From: an uncultured Clostridiaceae bacterium
Lineage (GTDB): Bacteria > Bacillota > Clostridia > Lachnospirales > Lachnospiraceae
Assembly: GCA_949841235.1 (NCBI GenBank)
Contig: CATKZA010000034.1
Coordinates: 1 to 9,729, forward strand
Direction: 5' to 3'
DNA length: 9,729 nucleotides
Position numbers and translations under genes: made by a program
Shown here: positions 1 through 7,406 of the stretch, one piece after another
How the letters are laid out: each line of letters begins with the position of its first letter
Position numbering within the stretch: the first letter of the stretch is position 1
The notes under the pieces: generated by a model
Databases searched by the model: none
Seen by the model: only the letters and a program-made list of their open reading frames with translations
Told to the model about the DNA's origin: nothing

Positions 1-120
1 TGTTCTGTAGTGTGTCAGTCTTATAAAGTAATAATATCAGAAGGGAAATAAATTAGATAGCGAAAAGCCGGTGCAATTGTTTCATGACGCATTGGTGTCT
101 TTCGCAGAAAGACGGGTAAT

Positions 121-330
121 ATGAATGATGAACGTGTGATGATTGCCTGCTGTTCCGATGGAACCAGACCGGTCATTTTTAAAATTGAGCGCTTAGATTA
201 TAAAGTACTGTATATAGATGGCGTGGAATGTGATAAGTGCAGGGATAAAATTAAAACTGCACTGGAACAATTAAAGGAAAAGGATAATAAATTCTCCTTT
301 AACACTATTGACAGAAGCTTGGGACATTAA
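121..330 (+). CDS. small hypothetical protein, 69 aa
   Basis: I do not recognise this protein. It is short, charged and probably cytosolic: no signal peptide or membrane segment is visible. It has a Cys pair at residues 10-11 and a CxxC (VECDKC) around residues 37-40, followed by a Lys/Glu-rich stretch that could be helical. The CxxC could bind a metal or be redox active, but that is only a guess. The ribosome binding site is weak. The ATG lies just after a perfect 7-bp hairpin (GTCTTTC 97-103, GAAAGAC 107-113) whose purine-rich arm is the only candidate. The region is AT-rich (about 28-35% GC in two hand-counted lines, against 58% in a purO line), so it may be acquired, decayed or not a gene. 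No terminator follows before the purine promoter. Confidence 0.4.
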   Translation: MNDERVMIACCSDGTRPVIFKIERLDYKVLYIDGVECDKCRDKIKTALEQLKEKDNKFSFNTIDRSLGH

Positions 331-433
331 AGCCTGAGGATACCGTTATGCAGGGGGCGCAGAAAAGTTTTGAAAAAATGACAGGTATTTTAGTTATGCG
401 AAATACAAATAACGGCAGAATTTAGAAAAGTAG

Positions 434-462
434 TTGAAAAGTTGCGGCAAATAAGGTATGCT
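434..462 (+). promoter_or_regulatory. sigma-A-type promoter of the purine riboswitch operon
   Basis: A -35 box TTGAAA (434-439) and a -10 box TATGCT (457-462) are separated by exactly 17 bases. Transcription would start near 469, a few bases before the first riboswitch helix at 476, which is the expected geometry for a riboswitch leader. The start site is inferred. Confidence 0.75.
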
Positions 463-475
463 TAAATAAGTGTAT

Positions 476-545
476 CCATACGACTGGCGGATAGAATGGG
501 GATACCCATGGGGAGTATGGAAAAAGCAAGCCGACCGCCTGGGCA
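476..545 (+). promoter_or_regulatory. ZTP (pfl) riboswitch aptamer
   Basis: The conserved ZTP/pfl elements are present in order. Helix P1 pairs CCATAC (476-481) with GTATGG (515-520). The conserved GACTGGCGG follows P1 at 482-490. Hairpin P2 is ATGGG (496-500), loop GATA, CCCAT (505-509), followed by GGGAG before the P1 3' strand. After a short A-rich linker comes the signature 3' domain CCGCCTGGGCA (535-545). GGCGG (486-490) can pair with CCGCC (535-539) as the known pseudoknot. The class binds ZTP/ZMP (AICAR nucleotides), which accumulate when 10-formyl-THF is scarce, and turns on purine and folate genes. Here it precedes exactly the two genes that use AICAR and its product. Confidence 0.94.
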
Positions 546-574
546 ATCAATATTGGTGGCTCAGACGGTTTTTT
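534..574 (+). terminator. riboswitch-controlled intrinsic terminator
   Basis: Bases 534-544 (ACCGCCTGGGC) pair with 559-569 (GCTCAGACGGT) with one mismatch and one G-T wobble, and a run of six T (569-574) follows. The 5' arm contains the CCGCC needed for the aptamer pseudoknot, so ligand-bound aptamer and terminator cannot coexist. The inferred logic is an ON switch: low ZTP lets the hairpin form and stops transcription; high ZTP allows read-through into purO-purH. Confidence 0.9.
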
Positions 575-629
575 CTGTATAGGAAACTGTGCACCTTAAC
601 TTACAGGTTACAGAACGGAGGTTAGAGAG

Positions 630-1343
630 ATGAAGAAGATTTCACTGAAAGAGGAACTGCAGGGGAATGCATATCCCGGAAGGGGCATCGTTCTGGGAAA
701 GACGCCCGATGGAAAATCTGCGGTGGCGGCCTATTTCATTATGGGCAGGAGCGAGAACAGCAGGAACCGCATCTTTGTGGAGGAGGGGCAGGGGATTCGC
801 ACCCAGGCCTTTGACCCGTCAAAGCTCAGCGATCCCAGCCTGATTATCTATGCGCCGGTGCGGGTTCTTGGGAACAAGACCATTGTCACCAATGGGGATC
901 AGACGGATACGATCTATGAGATGATGGACAGGCAGCAGACTTTTGAACAGGCACTGCGCACCCGGGAGTTTGAGCCGGATGGGCCTAATTACACGCCTCG
1001 CATCTCGGGGATATTGCATATTGATGGAGGGCAGTATAATTACGCCATGTCCATCCTGAAGAGCAGTGACGGCAATCCGGACGCCTGCAGCCGCTACACC
1101 TTTTCTTATACCAATCCCCTGGCGGGAGAGGGGCATTTCATCCACACCTATATGGGGGATGGGAATCCGCTGCCCAGCTTTGAGGGAGAGCCTAAGCGGG
1201 TGGAGATGATGGACGACATGGATGCTTTCACGGAGATGCTTTGGGACAGCCTGAATGAGGACAACAAGGTTTCTCTGTTCGTGAGGTATATTGATATCGC
1301 CACGGGGGAGTCGTCCTCTAAGATTATAAATAAGAACCGGTAG
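630..1343 (+). CDS. purO: IMP cyclohydrolase, PurO-like (237 aa)
   Basis: This gene encodes the enzyme that closes the ring of FAICAR to give IMP, the last step of purine synthesis, in the cytosol. It resembles the stand-alone archaeal-type PurO cyclohydrolase family, not the N-terminal domain of bifunctional bacterial PurH. Recognisable stretches are the start with GNAYPGRGIVLG (about residues 12-23), AAYFIMGRSENSRNR (about 33-47), and NYTPRISGI near residue 120. The length fits a single-domain cyclohydrolase. The start is supported by GGAGG (617-621) eight bases before the ATG. The gene lies 55 bases past the riboswitch terminator, so it should be induced by ZTP. It is followed after 73 bases by the formyltransferase that makes its substrate, with no terminator visible between them. 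The family call comes from recall of the sequence pattern, not a search. Confidence 0.88.
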   Translation: MKKISLKEELQGNAYPGRGIVLGKTPDGKSAVAAYFIMGRSENSRNRIFVEEGQGIRTQAFDPSKLSDPSLIIYAPVRVLGNKTIVTNGDQTDTIYEMMDRQQTFEQALRTREFEPDGPNYTPRISGILHIDGGQYNYAMSILKSSDGNPDACSRYTFSYTNPLAGEGHFIHTYMGDGNPLPSFEGEPKRVEMMDDMDAFTEMLWDSLNEDNKVSLFVRYIDIATGESSSKIINKNR

Positions 1344-1416
1344 ATTCAGGATTGTCTGAAACGGCAAGGATGAAATTTGCGAAGCAGATTGACTGATGGA
1401 AAGGAAAGAGGTAACT

Positions 1417-2595
1417 ATGAAAGAATTAGAATTGAAATATGGATGCAACCCGAACCAGAAGCCGTCGAAAATATATATGGGCGATGGGGGAGAACTTCCC
1501 ATCCGGGTGCTGAATGGAAAGCCGGGCTATATTAATTTTCTGGATGCCTTTAACGGCTGGCAGCTGGTGAAGGAATTGAAGCGGGCGACGGGACTTCCGG
1601 CGGCTACTTCCTTCAAGCATGTCTCTCCGGCCGGGGCGGCTGTGGGACTTCCGCTGAATGACGTGGAGGCAAGGATTTACTGGGTGGATGATCTGGGGGA
1701 GCTGTCTCCACTTGCCAGTGCCTATGCCAGGGCCAGAGGAGCGGACAGAATGTCCTCCTACGGCGACTTTATCGCCCTGTCAGACGTGTGCGACGTGTCG
1801 GCGGCAAAGGTGATTAAGCGGGAGTTCTCCGATGGAATCATTGCGCCGGGATATGAGCCGGAAGCGTTGGAATTGCTGAAGGAGAAGAAGAAGGGCGCTT
1901 ATGCCATCATCCAGATTGACGAGAATTATGAGCCGGATGCCATTGAGCATAAGGAAGTGTATGGCATCACCTTTGAACAGGGTAGAAATGAGCTGAATAT
2001 AGACGATGAGTTTTTCAGCAATGTGGTGACGGAGAATAAGGACATACCGGAACAGGCCAAGATTGACATGGCCATTGCCATGATTACCTTGAAGTATACC
2101 CAGTCCAATTCCGTGTGCTTCGTGAAGGGCGGGCAGGCCATCGGCATCGGTGCTGGCCAGCAGTCCCGCATTCATTGCACCAGGCTGGCGGGAAGCAAGG
2201 CGGATAACTGGCTGCTTCGCCAGTCGCCCCAGGTATTAAACCTGCCCTTCAAGGCGGAGATGAAGCGGGCGGACAGGGACAATGCCATTGATTTATATAT
2301 GGGCGAGGATTATATGGATGTATTGGGGGATGGAAACTGGGAAAAGTATTTCACAGAAAAGCCTTCGGTATTTTCCAGAGAGGAGAAGGCGGAGTGGCTT
2401 TCCAAGGCCACGGACGTGGTGTGCGGCTCCGATGCGTTCTTCCCCTTTGATGACAATGTGGAGCGGGCATTCCGTAGCGGGGTGAAGTATATTGCCCAGC
2501 CGGGAGGCTCCATCAGGGATCAGGATGTGATTGATGCCTGCAACAGGCATGGGATTGCCATGGCATTTACCGGACTTCGGCTATTTCATCATTGA
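1417..2595 (+). CDS. purH: AICAR formyltransferase, PurH-like without cyclohydrolase domain (392 aa)
   Basis: The product transfers the formyl group of 10-formyl-THF to AICAR, giving FAICAR for the PurO-like enzyme encoded just upstream. The AICAR transformylase core is visible: the catalytic-type Lys-His in [13 protein letters not shown] (K67-H68), GIGAGQQSR (243-251), [13 protein letters not shown] (339-351), and [15 protein letters not shown] near 361-375. At 392 residues it lacks the roughly 200-residue N-terminal cyclohydrolase domain of bifunctional PurH, which explains the separate purO. An upstream in-frame ATG at 1396 would add seven residues, but GGAAAGAGG (1403-1411) sits five bases before the 1417 ATG, so 1417 is preferred. 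It is co-transcribed with purO and so falls under the ZTP riboswitch. ZMP, the precursor of the riboswitch ligand, is this enzyme's own substrate. Confidence 0.93.
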   Translation: MKELELKYGCNPNQKPSKIYMGDGGELPIRVLNGKPGYINFLDAFNGWQLVKELKRATGLPAATSFKHVSPAGAAVGLPLNDVEARIYWVDDLGELSPLASAYARARGADRMSSYGDFIALSDVCDVSAAKVIKREFSDGIIAPGYEPEALELLKEKKKGAYAIIQIDENYEPDAIEHKEVYGITFEQGRNELNIDDEFFSNVVTENKDIPEQAKIDMAIAMITLKYTQSNSVCFVKGGQAIGIGAGQQSRIHCTRLAGSKADNWLLRQSPQVLNLPFKAEMKRADRDNAIDLYMGEDYMDVLGDGNWEKYFTEKPSVFSREEKAEWLSKATDVVCGSDAFFPFDDNVERAFRSGVKYIAQPGGSIRDQDVIDACNRHGIAMAFTGLRLFHH

Positions 2596-2619
2596 TAAGC
2601 GAATTGTGAGTTTTATAAA
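2592..2619 (+). promoter_or_regulatory. candidate promoter for the secreted protein gene
   Basis: TTGATA (2592-2597) and TATAAA (2614-2619) are separated by 16 bases, giving a predicted start near 2626. The -35 box overlaps the purH stop codon. If real, it separates the next gene from riboswitch control and rules out the in-frame ATG at 2619 as a start. No terminator is visible after purH, so read-through is also possible. Confidence 0.5.
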
Positions 2620-2675
2620 TGCTGGTTTGCAGACTTTGGATGGCACGATGCACCAGTGCAGAAATGAGGTGGAGA

Positions 2676-3557
2676 ATGAGAAAGACTAGGATGGTAAAAA
2701 TGCTGTCGCTTTTGGCGGCAGGAGTGATTGCCTTGGCAGGAATGGCACCGGCCTCCCTGGCTTCGGCTGCGAAGGAGAAGAAACAGGAAAAGAAGCAGGA
2801 GGTGGACTTGAATGGTACATACCATGCCAGGATGGGCATCCAGACATCCAACCTTCTGTGGATTATGCAGATGAATTACTACAAGGGAGATTCCAATGAG
2901 ACTCTTGGAACCGAACTGGAAAACAAATTGTTCTGTGCTGACCAGGAGGATTCTGAGAAACTGGTGAGCAAGGAGGGGACATTCAACGAGGTGGAGATTT
3001 CCGGCAATGGCGTGTATACCGTGACCTTGGAGAATGCCAATTTTGAGGGGGAGACGGATATCTCCCAGCTGCATGTGGCCACGGACATTCCTCTGAATGA
3101 TCAGATTAAGTTCTCCAATGTGAAAGTCATGGTCAATGGCAGGGAGTTTGTCACCTTTGACGAGGCGATTATGGAGGATGAGACCCCCTATCTGGAGGGA
3201 GGCATGGTGGTGCTGGCGATGAACCACTGGAGGGGATCCGTGGTCAGTTATCTGAATGAGCATGGCTGTTCTGAGTCGGGAGAGAGTGGCTGGCGGCTGC
3301 TGTCCGGCCAGGGTGGTGAAAATATTTCCATTACCTTTACCGTATCCGGTTTTGCCAAAGACAATCCGGATGCCGTGGAGGCTACCCCTACGCCCATGCC
3401 GAAGGCGGAGTCCTCGGAGGGAAATGCTGATGCGACTTCTGAGAGCAGCGAGAAGGCGATAGGGACTTCCCCCACGGTTCTGGTGATAGTCGCCGTGGCA
3501 GTCCTCGTCTTGATGGGGGGAGTTGTGCTGATGAGAAAATCAAGCAGGAAGAAGTAG
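2676..3557 (+). CDS. secreted, C-terminally membrane-anchored protein of unknown function (293 aa)
   Basis: I cannot name a family. The N-terminus is a signal peptide: basic MRKTRMVKM, a hydrophobic core (about 10-22), and an ASLASAA cleavage region ending near residue 32. A Lys/Gln/Glu-rich segment follows. An ectodomain of about 190 residues comes next, with strand-like alternation and the patterns GTYHARMGIQT (47-57) and NGVYTVTLE (111-119), suggesting a beta-sandwich. It has only two Cys (87 and 198). A Pro/Ser/Thr-rich stalk (about 236-267) leads to one membrane helix (about 266-286) and a basic tail MRKSSRKK, so the domain should face outside. No LPxTG sorting motif is seen. The start at 2676 is chosen over 2619 because GAGGTGGAG (2666-2674) lies directly before it and the shorter form begins as a proper signal peptide. 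Its neighbours (purine, NAD and tRNA genes) do not suggest a role. Confidence 0.82.
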   Translation: MRKTRMVKMLSLLAAGVIALAGMAPASLASAAKEKKQEKKQEVDLNGTYHARMGIQTSNLLWIMQMNYYKGDSNETLGTELENKLFCADQEDSEKLVSKEGTFNEVEISGNGVYTVTLENANFEGETDISQLHVATDIPLNDQIKFSNVKVMVNGREFVTFDEAIMEDETPYLEGGMVVLAMNHWRGSVVSYLNEHGCSESGESGWRLLSGQGGENISITFTVSGFAKDNPDAVEATPTPMPKAESSEGNADATSESSEKAIGTSPTVLVIVAVAVLVLMGGVVLMRKSSRKK

Positions 3558-3595
3558 GCAGGGAATTGGAACGAGATGGTGCATGAGGGAATCAA

Positions 3596-3619
3596 GTTTG
3601 CGCTGCGGGCATCGCAAAC
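3596..3619 (+). repeat. inverted repeat upstream of nadA, possible operator or leader hairpin
   Basis: GTTTGCG (3596-3602) and CGCAAAC (3613-3619) form a perfect 7-bp inverted repeat around a 10-base spacer, 35 bases before the nadA start. No T-run follows, so it is not a standard terminator. It could be a regulator binding site for NAD genes or a leader hairpin. I do not recognise it as a known NiaR or NrtR site. Confidence 0.4.
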
Positions 3620-3654
3620 GGTTGGCATATGACGCCAGAAAGGAGGCTCGTAGC

Positions 3655-4575
3655 ATGAGCGGGAATATAATGGAAGAGATTAAGCGTTTGAAGGAAGAGA
3701 AGGATGTGGTTATCCTGGCGCATTACTATGTGGATGGCGCAGTGCAGGAGATTGCTGATTTGGTGGGAGATTCCTACTTTTTGGCAAAGAAGGCCACGGA
3801 AGTCACCCAGCAGAATATCCTGTTCTGCGGTGTTTCCTTCATGGGTGAGAGTGCTAAGCTTCTCAATCCGGAAAAGAGAGTAATCATGCCGGATGAGTGT
3901 GCGGATTGCCCCATGGCTCACATGGTGGAAATCGATAAGATTGAAGAGATTCGCAGGCAGTATCCGGATGTGGCAGTGGTGTGCTATGTCAATTCCACGG
4001 CGGAGATCAAGGCTTACTCCGATGTGTGCGTCACTTCCTCTAATGCGCTCCGGGTGGTACGGAAATTGCCCAATTCACATATTTTCTTTATCCCGGACAA
4101 TAATTTGGGTCGGTATGTGGCGAAGCAGCTCCCAGAGAAGGAATTCATATTTAATGACGGCTTTTGCCATGTGCATACCAGCATTCATGTGGAGGAACTG
4201 ACGAAAGCGAAGGAATTGCACCCGGAGGCGAAGGTTCTTACCCATCCTGAGTGCACGGAAGATATTCTGGAGATTTCAGACTTTATCGGCAGCACATCCG
4301 AAATCATTGATTATGCCTGTGGCAGCGATGGGAAAGAATTCATTATCTGTACGGAGATGGGAGTATTTTTTGAACTGGAGCAGAAGAATCCGGGAAAACG
4401 CTTTTATTCCGTGGGGCATCGGCAGTTTTGCCCAAATATGAAGCGCATTACCCTGGAGAAGGTGCGAGATGCTTTGGAAAGCCTGTCGCCGGAGATGGAA
4501 TTGCCAGAGGAGATCAAAGATCAGGCCAATAAGCCGCTGAAGCGGATGCTGGAACTGGCGGAGGAAGCGCATTGA
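3655..4575 (+). CDS. nadA: quinolinate synthase NadA (306 aa)
   Basis: NadA condenses iminoaspartate with dihydroxyacetone phosphate to form quinolinate in de novo NAD synthesis, using an oxygen-sensitive [4Fe-4S] cluster. Family marks are ILAHYYVDGAVQEIADLVGDS (20-40), the FMGESAKLL stretch (62-70), VVCYVNSTAEIKAYSD (108-123), PDNNLGRYV (147-155), HPEC (197-200) and GSTSEII (212-218). By alignment from memory with other NadA proteins, the cluster ligands should be C85, C171 and C259; their spacing (86 and 88 residues) matches the family. AGGAGG (3641-3646) eight bases before ATG 3655 sets the start; the longer in-frame ORF from 3583 lacks this support. The usual partners nadB and nadC are not in the window. 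The end overlaps mnmA by four bases, implying translational coupling. Confidence 0.96.
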   Translation: MSGNIMEEIKRLKEEKDVVILAHYYVDGAVQEIADLVGDSYFLAKKATEVTQQNILFCGVSFMGESAKLLNPEKRVIMPDECADCPMAHMVEIDKIEEIRRQYPDVAVVCYVNSTAEIKAYSDVCVTSSNALRVVRKLPNSHIFFIPDNNLGRYVAKQLPEKEFIFNDGFCHVHTSIHVEELTKAKELHPEAKVLTHPECTEDILEISDFIGSTSEIIDYACGSDGKEFIICTEMGVFFELEQKNPGKRFYSVGHRQFCPNMKRITLEKVRDALESLSPEMELPEEIKDQANKPLKRMLELAEEAH

Positions 4576-5660
4576 AGGAGAGAGTGGTAGTGGGCATGTC
4601 CGGAGGGGTGGATTCCTCCGTGGCCGCCTATTTGTTAAAGGAGCAGGGATATGACGTGATTGGCGTCACCATGCAGATCTGGCAGAAGGGGGACGCTTGC
4701 ACGACGGAGCAGGAGGGAGGATGCTGCGGGCTCAGTGCGGTGGAGGATGCCAGGAAGGTTGCGGATGCATTGGAGATACCTTATTATGTCATGAACTTTC
4801 AGGAGAGTTTCCAGGAGAACGTGATCGACTACTTTGTGAGGGAATATCAGGAAGGACGCACCCCCAACCCCTGCATCGCCTGCAACCGCTATGTGAAATG
4901 GGAATCCCTGCTACAGCGAAGCCTATCCATCGGGGCAGACTATATCGCTACCGGGCATTATGCCCGGATTTGCCGGCTGCCCGGCGGAAGATATGCGGTG
5001 AGAAATTCCGTGACAGCCAAGAAGGATCAGACCTATGCCCTATATAATCTGACGCAGGAGCAATTATCCCGCACCCTGATGCCGGTGGGGGATTATGAGA
5101 AACCCATGGTGCGGGAGATGGCGCGCAAGATCGGGCTTCCCGTGGCGCAGAAGGCAGATAGCATGGAGATTTGCTTTGTGCCGGACGGAGATTATGCCGC
5201 ATTCATTGAGGAAGAGACCGGGGAGCATGCCCGGCCTGGCAATTTTGTGGATACCCGGGGGAATGTGCTGGGAAGGCATCGGGGAATCATTCATTATACG
5301 GTGGGACAGAGAAAGGGGCTGAACCTTGCCATGGGATATCCCGTCTTCGTGGTGGAGATTCGGCCGGAGACCAATGAGGTGGTGGTGGGTTCTCTGGAAG
5401 AGAATCTGAGCCGGAAGGTGTATATGCGCCAGGTGAATTTTATGGCGGAGGCTGCCTTTGATGAGAGGAAAACGTATCGGGGCAAAATCCGTTATAACCA
5501 CAGTGGGGCGGATTGCACCGTGGAAAGGCTGGGAGAGGACTTGTATGTCTGTACCTTCAAGGAACCCCAGCGGGGGGTGACGCCGGGGCAGGCATTGGTA
5601 CTCTATGATGGAGAATTGGTGGCTGGAGGCGGGACGCTGATTAAGCCCCTTGAAAATTAA
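4572..5660 (+). CDS. mnmA: tRNA-specific 2-thiouridylase MnmA (362 aa)
   Basis: MnmA activates U34 of tRNA-Lys, -Glu and -Gln with ATP and inserts sulfur from a relay, giving the s2U34 base that tunes decoding. The ATP-binding PP-loop is GMSGGVDSS (8-16). TPNPCIACN (97-105) holds the nucleophile, which by position should be C104 (C101 is an extra Cys), and DSMEICFVPDGDY (196-208) holds the sulfur-carrying C201. YIATGHYAR and HYTVGQRKGL are also typical. Length is normal for the family. The start is an unusual TTG at 4572 inside the nadA stop (TTGA overlap), supported by GGAGG (4560-4564) seven bases upstream; a GTG at 4590 is a weaker alternative. A CCG motif with a nearby Cys (C43, C51, C52) is present. 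The sulfur donor (an IscS/NifS-type desulfurase) is not nearby. Confidence 0.96.
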   Translation: MKERVVVGMSGGVDSSVAAYLLKEQGYDVIGVTMQIWQKGDACTTEQEGGCCGLSAVEDARKVADALEIPYYVMNFQESFQENVIDYFVREYQEGRTPNPCIACNRYVKWESLLQRSLSIGADYIATGHYARICRLPGGRYAVRNSVTAKKDQTYALYNLTQEQLSRTLMPVGDYEKPMVREMARKIGLPVAQKADSMEICFVPDGDYAAFIEEETGEHARPGNFVDTRGNVLGRHRGIIHYTVGQRKGLNLAMGYPVFVVEIRPETNEVVVGSLEENLSRKVYMRQVNFMAEAAFDERKTYRGKIRYNHSGADCTVERLGEDLYVCTFKEPQRGVTPGQALVLYDGELVAGGGTLIKPLEN

Positions 5661-5717
5661 CTGGCGCAATCCAGCTGTGATGCAAAGTTCTAAAGGTTAT
5701 CTGTGTCTGAGATGTCA

Positions 5718-7244
5718 TCATAATGCTATGGTCCTTGTAGCGATCTTTTCTCGGAATCTGACATCATGCTCCACGAAGAGCATGGTGGGCTGGTATCGTA
5801 AGAGCAATTTTTCAATCTGCATCCTAGAAAAGATGTCAATGTAGTTCAGCGGTTCATCCCAGAGGTAGAGATGGGCGGGGGTGAGCAGGCTTGCCGCCAG
5901 CAGCACCTTCTTTTTCTGACCTTCCGAATATTCCTCCATGGGTTTGGAAAACTGGGTTCTCTCGAAATCCAGCTGCCTTAAGATGGAGAAGAACAAACTC
6001 TGATCTAATTTCCGCTTCTTGCAGAAATCGGGAAGTCCTCCCCGCAAATGGGAGGTGTCCTGGGGTACTTGGGAGATCATCAGGCCGGAAGCCGCCTCGC
6101 AGACACCCTCCTCCTTGAGGGGCATCTTGCCCTCCCGCAGGCCCGCTTTCTGCAAGATCATCTGTAGCAGGGTGGACTTTCCGCAGCCGTTTTCTCCGTG
6201 GAAGGCTATGCGCTCGCCCTGCTGTAGGGAAAATGTCAGATTGGTCAGTACCGGATGCCCGGCACCCTCATATGTCAGGCCATAATCTTTCGCACGCACA
6301 AGGGTATCCTTGTGGTGGGAGAGGGGCATCAGCTTCAAATCCACAGTCCGTTCTAGGTCGGCGAGAAGGCCTTCCTTTTCTTCGATTTCCTTGTCGATCC
6401 TTTTCTCTATCTGTCTGACCCGGCTCTGCATTTTCTTCGTCTTTGCTCCGATAAATGCCCGTGTGCTAATAGACCTGTCGTGTTCTTTGATGGGATCATA
6501 GCCGATTTTCGTCTGCTCGTTCTTGTCTGCCCACTGGGAAGTGCGTCTAGCCGCCTGTCGTAGTTTCTTGATTTCCTTAAGGTGCTTTTCATTCTCCGCC
6601 ATGGAGAACTGGTCCTTTCGCTGCTTATTTTCCCACCAGCTGGAAAAATTGCCGCTCTGTATCTCGATGGATTTCCTGTTCAATACCAGCACATGGTCAA
6701 TGCAGGCATCCAGCAAGTCTCTGTCGTGGGATACCAGAATGAATCCCTTTTTTGAGGCAAGATAATTCTTGACATTCTCCCTAGCCTTCTGATCCAGATG
6801 GTTGGTAGGCTCGTCGATGAGCAGGAAGTCCTGTTCTCCGGAAAACAGCACTGCGAGCATGATTTTGGTGCGCTCTCCCGGACTTAGGGTATGAAAGGGG
6901 CGATAGAGGATCTCCGCATCTGCGTCCAGCTGGTTCAGCTCGCAGATGACCCGCCACTCCTCGCAGCCTGCTTTCAGTTCCTGAATAAAATCCGTGGCGC
7001 AGGATTGCATTTGCCCTTCCCTAATCCGGTAGGGGAAATAGTCAAAGGGAGTGCTTCCGCTGATGGTTCCCTGATAGGCGTATTTTCCCAATAGCAGATG
7101 CAGGAAGGTGGTCTTGCCCTTTCCGTTGCGCCCGATCAGTCCCAATTTCCAGTCCGTGTCAATGGAAAAGGAGACATCTTCAAAAATATTTTCAAAGCTG
7201 CCCTCATAATAAAATGTCAGTTGGTTTACGTTGATTTGTGCCAT
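5718..7244 (-). CDS. ABC-F ATPase of the Lsa/Vga/VmlR antibiotic-resistance type (508 aa)
   Basis: ABC-F proteins of this type are soluble, bind the ribosomal E site and dislodge antibiotics from the peptidyl-transferase region. Lsa-like members usually act on lincosamides, pleuromutilins and streptogramin A; the drug range here is inference. Domain 1 has Walker A GRNGKGKTT (38-46), signature LSPGERTK (120-127) and Walker B with IDEPTNHLD (143-151). The interdomain linker (about 190-320) includes QSGNFSSWWENKQR, typical of the Lsa group, and would carry the drug-affecting loop. Domain 2 has Walker A GENGCGKST (350-358), the variant signature YSEGQKKK (439-446), and LWDEPLNYID (461-470), both variants typical of resistance ABC-Fs. 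There are no membrane segments. AGGAGG lies seven bases before the chosen ATG (7244); an ATG six bases earlier is too close to it. A leader terminator upstream suggests induction by attenuation. Confidence 0.92.
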   Translation of the reverse strand: MAQINVNQLTFYYEGSFENIFEDVSFSIDTDWKLGLIGRNGKGKTTFLHLLLGKYAYQGTISGSTPFDYFPYRIREGQMQSCATDFIQELKAGCEEWRVICELNQLDADAEILYRPFHTLSPGERTKIMLAVLFSGEQDFLLIDEPTNHLDQKARENVKNYLASKKGFILVSHDRDLLDACIDHVLVLNRKSIEIQSGNFSSWWENKQRKDQFSMAENEKHLKEIKKLRQAARRTSQWADKNEQTKIGYDPIKEHDRSISTRAFIGAKTKKMQSRVRQIEKRIDKEIEEKEGLLADLERTVDLKLMPLSHHKDTLVRAKDYGLTYEGAGHPVLTNLTFSLQQGERIAFHGENGCGKSTLLQMILQKAGLREGKMPLKEEGVCEAASGLMISQVPQDTSHLRGGLPDFCKKRKLDQSLFFSILRQLDFERTQFSKPMEEYSEGQKKKVLLAASLLTPAHLYLWDEPLNYIDIFSRMQIEKLLLRYQPTMLFVEHDVRFREKIATRTIAL

Positions 7245-7266
7245 AAGCATTCCTCCTTTTCGATGC

Positions 7267-7301
7267 AAAAAAATAGAAACCATCTGTTGCCAAATGGTTT
7301 C
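7267..7301 (-). terminator. leader attenuator before the ABC-F gene
   Basis: Read on the minus strand, GAAACCAT (7301-7294) and ATGGTTTC (7283-7276) form a perfect 8-bp stem with a 10-base loop, followed by TA and seven T (7273-7267). It ends ten bases before the AGGAGG of the ABC-F gene, so it must be overcome for expression. An upstream strand (7353-7338) can pair with 7301-7286 in three 4-bp blocks (GTTG/CAAC, CAAA/TTTG, TTTC/GAAA), which would break the terminator and act as an antiterminator. The pairing is by eye. Confidence 0.8.
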
Positions 7302-7406
7302 ATTACATTCTGCTTTCTCTGAAAACTGTCCTCTCCTGAAAGTTTGCCACAACGATATCATATGCGAATGACGTTGTCGTACCAAATGTCAGCCCATCCT
7401 TACAAG

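Noticed and set aside
348..425. 25-codon ORF (ATG after GAGG) between the small protein and the purine promoter
   Set aside because: The ribosome binding site is weak, there is no recognisable sequence, and the length is well within chance for AT-rich DNA.
472..505. GTATCC (472-477) complementary to GGATAC (500-505), an alternative leader helix
   Set aside because: It conflicts with P1 and P2 of the ZTP riboswitch, which fit the known consensus much better; it is probably coincidental, though it could be an alternative fold.
819..1502. 227-aa minus-strand ORF opposite purO and the start of purH
   Set aside because: It is antisense to two recognised genes, shows no family resemblance or ribosome binding site, and is explained by the codon pattern of the plus-strand genes.
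2613..3263. 216-aa minus-strand ORF opposite the secreted protein gene
   Set aside because: The plus-strand product has a coherent signal peptide, ectodomain and anchor; the antisense product has a His/Leu-rich shadow composition.
5661..5717. Possible terminator between convergent mnmA and ABC-F genes
   Set aside because: Only a 4-bp CTGG/CCAG match and no T-run on either strand; not enough to call a terminator.
7303..7308. ATG-TAA minimal ORF just upstream of the attenuator on the minus strand
   Set aside because: The nearest purine-rich site (AGGAGAGG, 7337-7330) is about 21 bases away, too far for normal initiation; probably chance.
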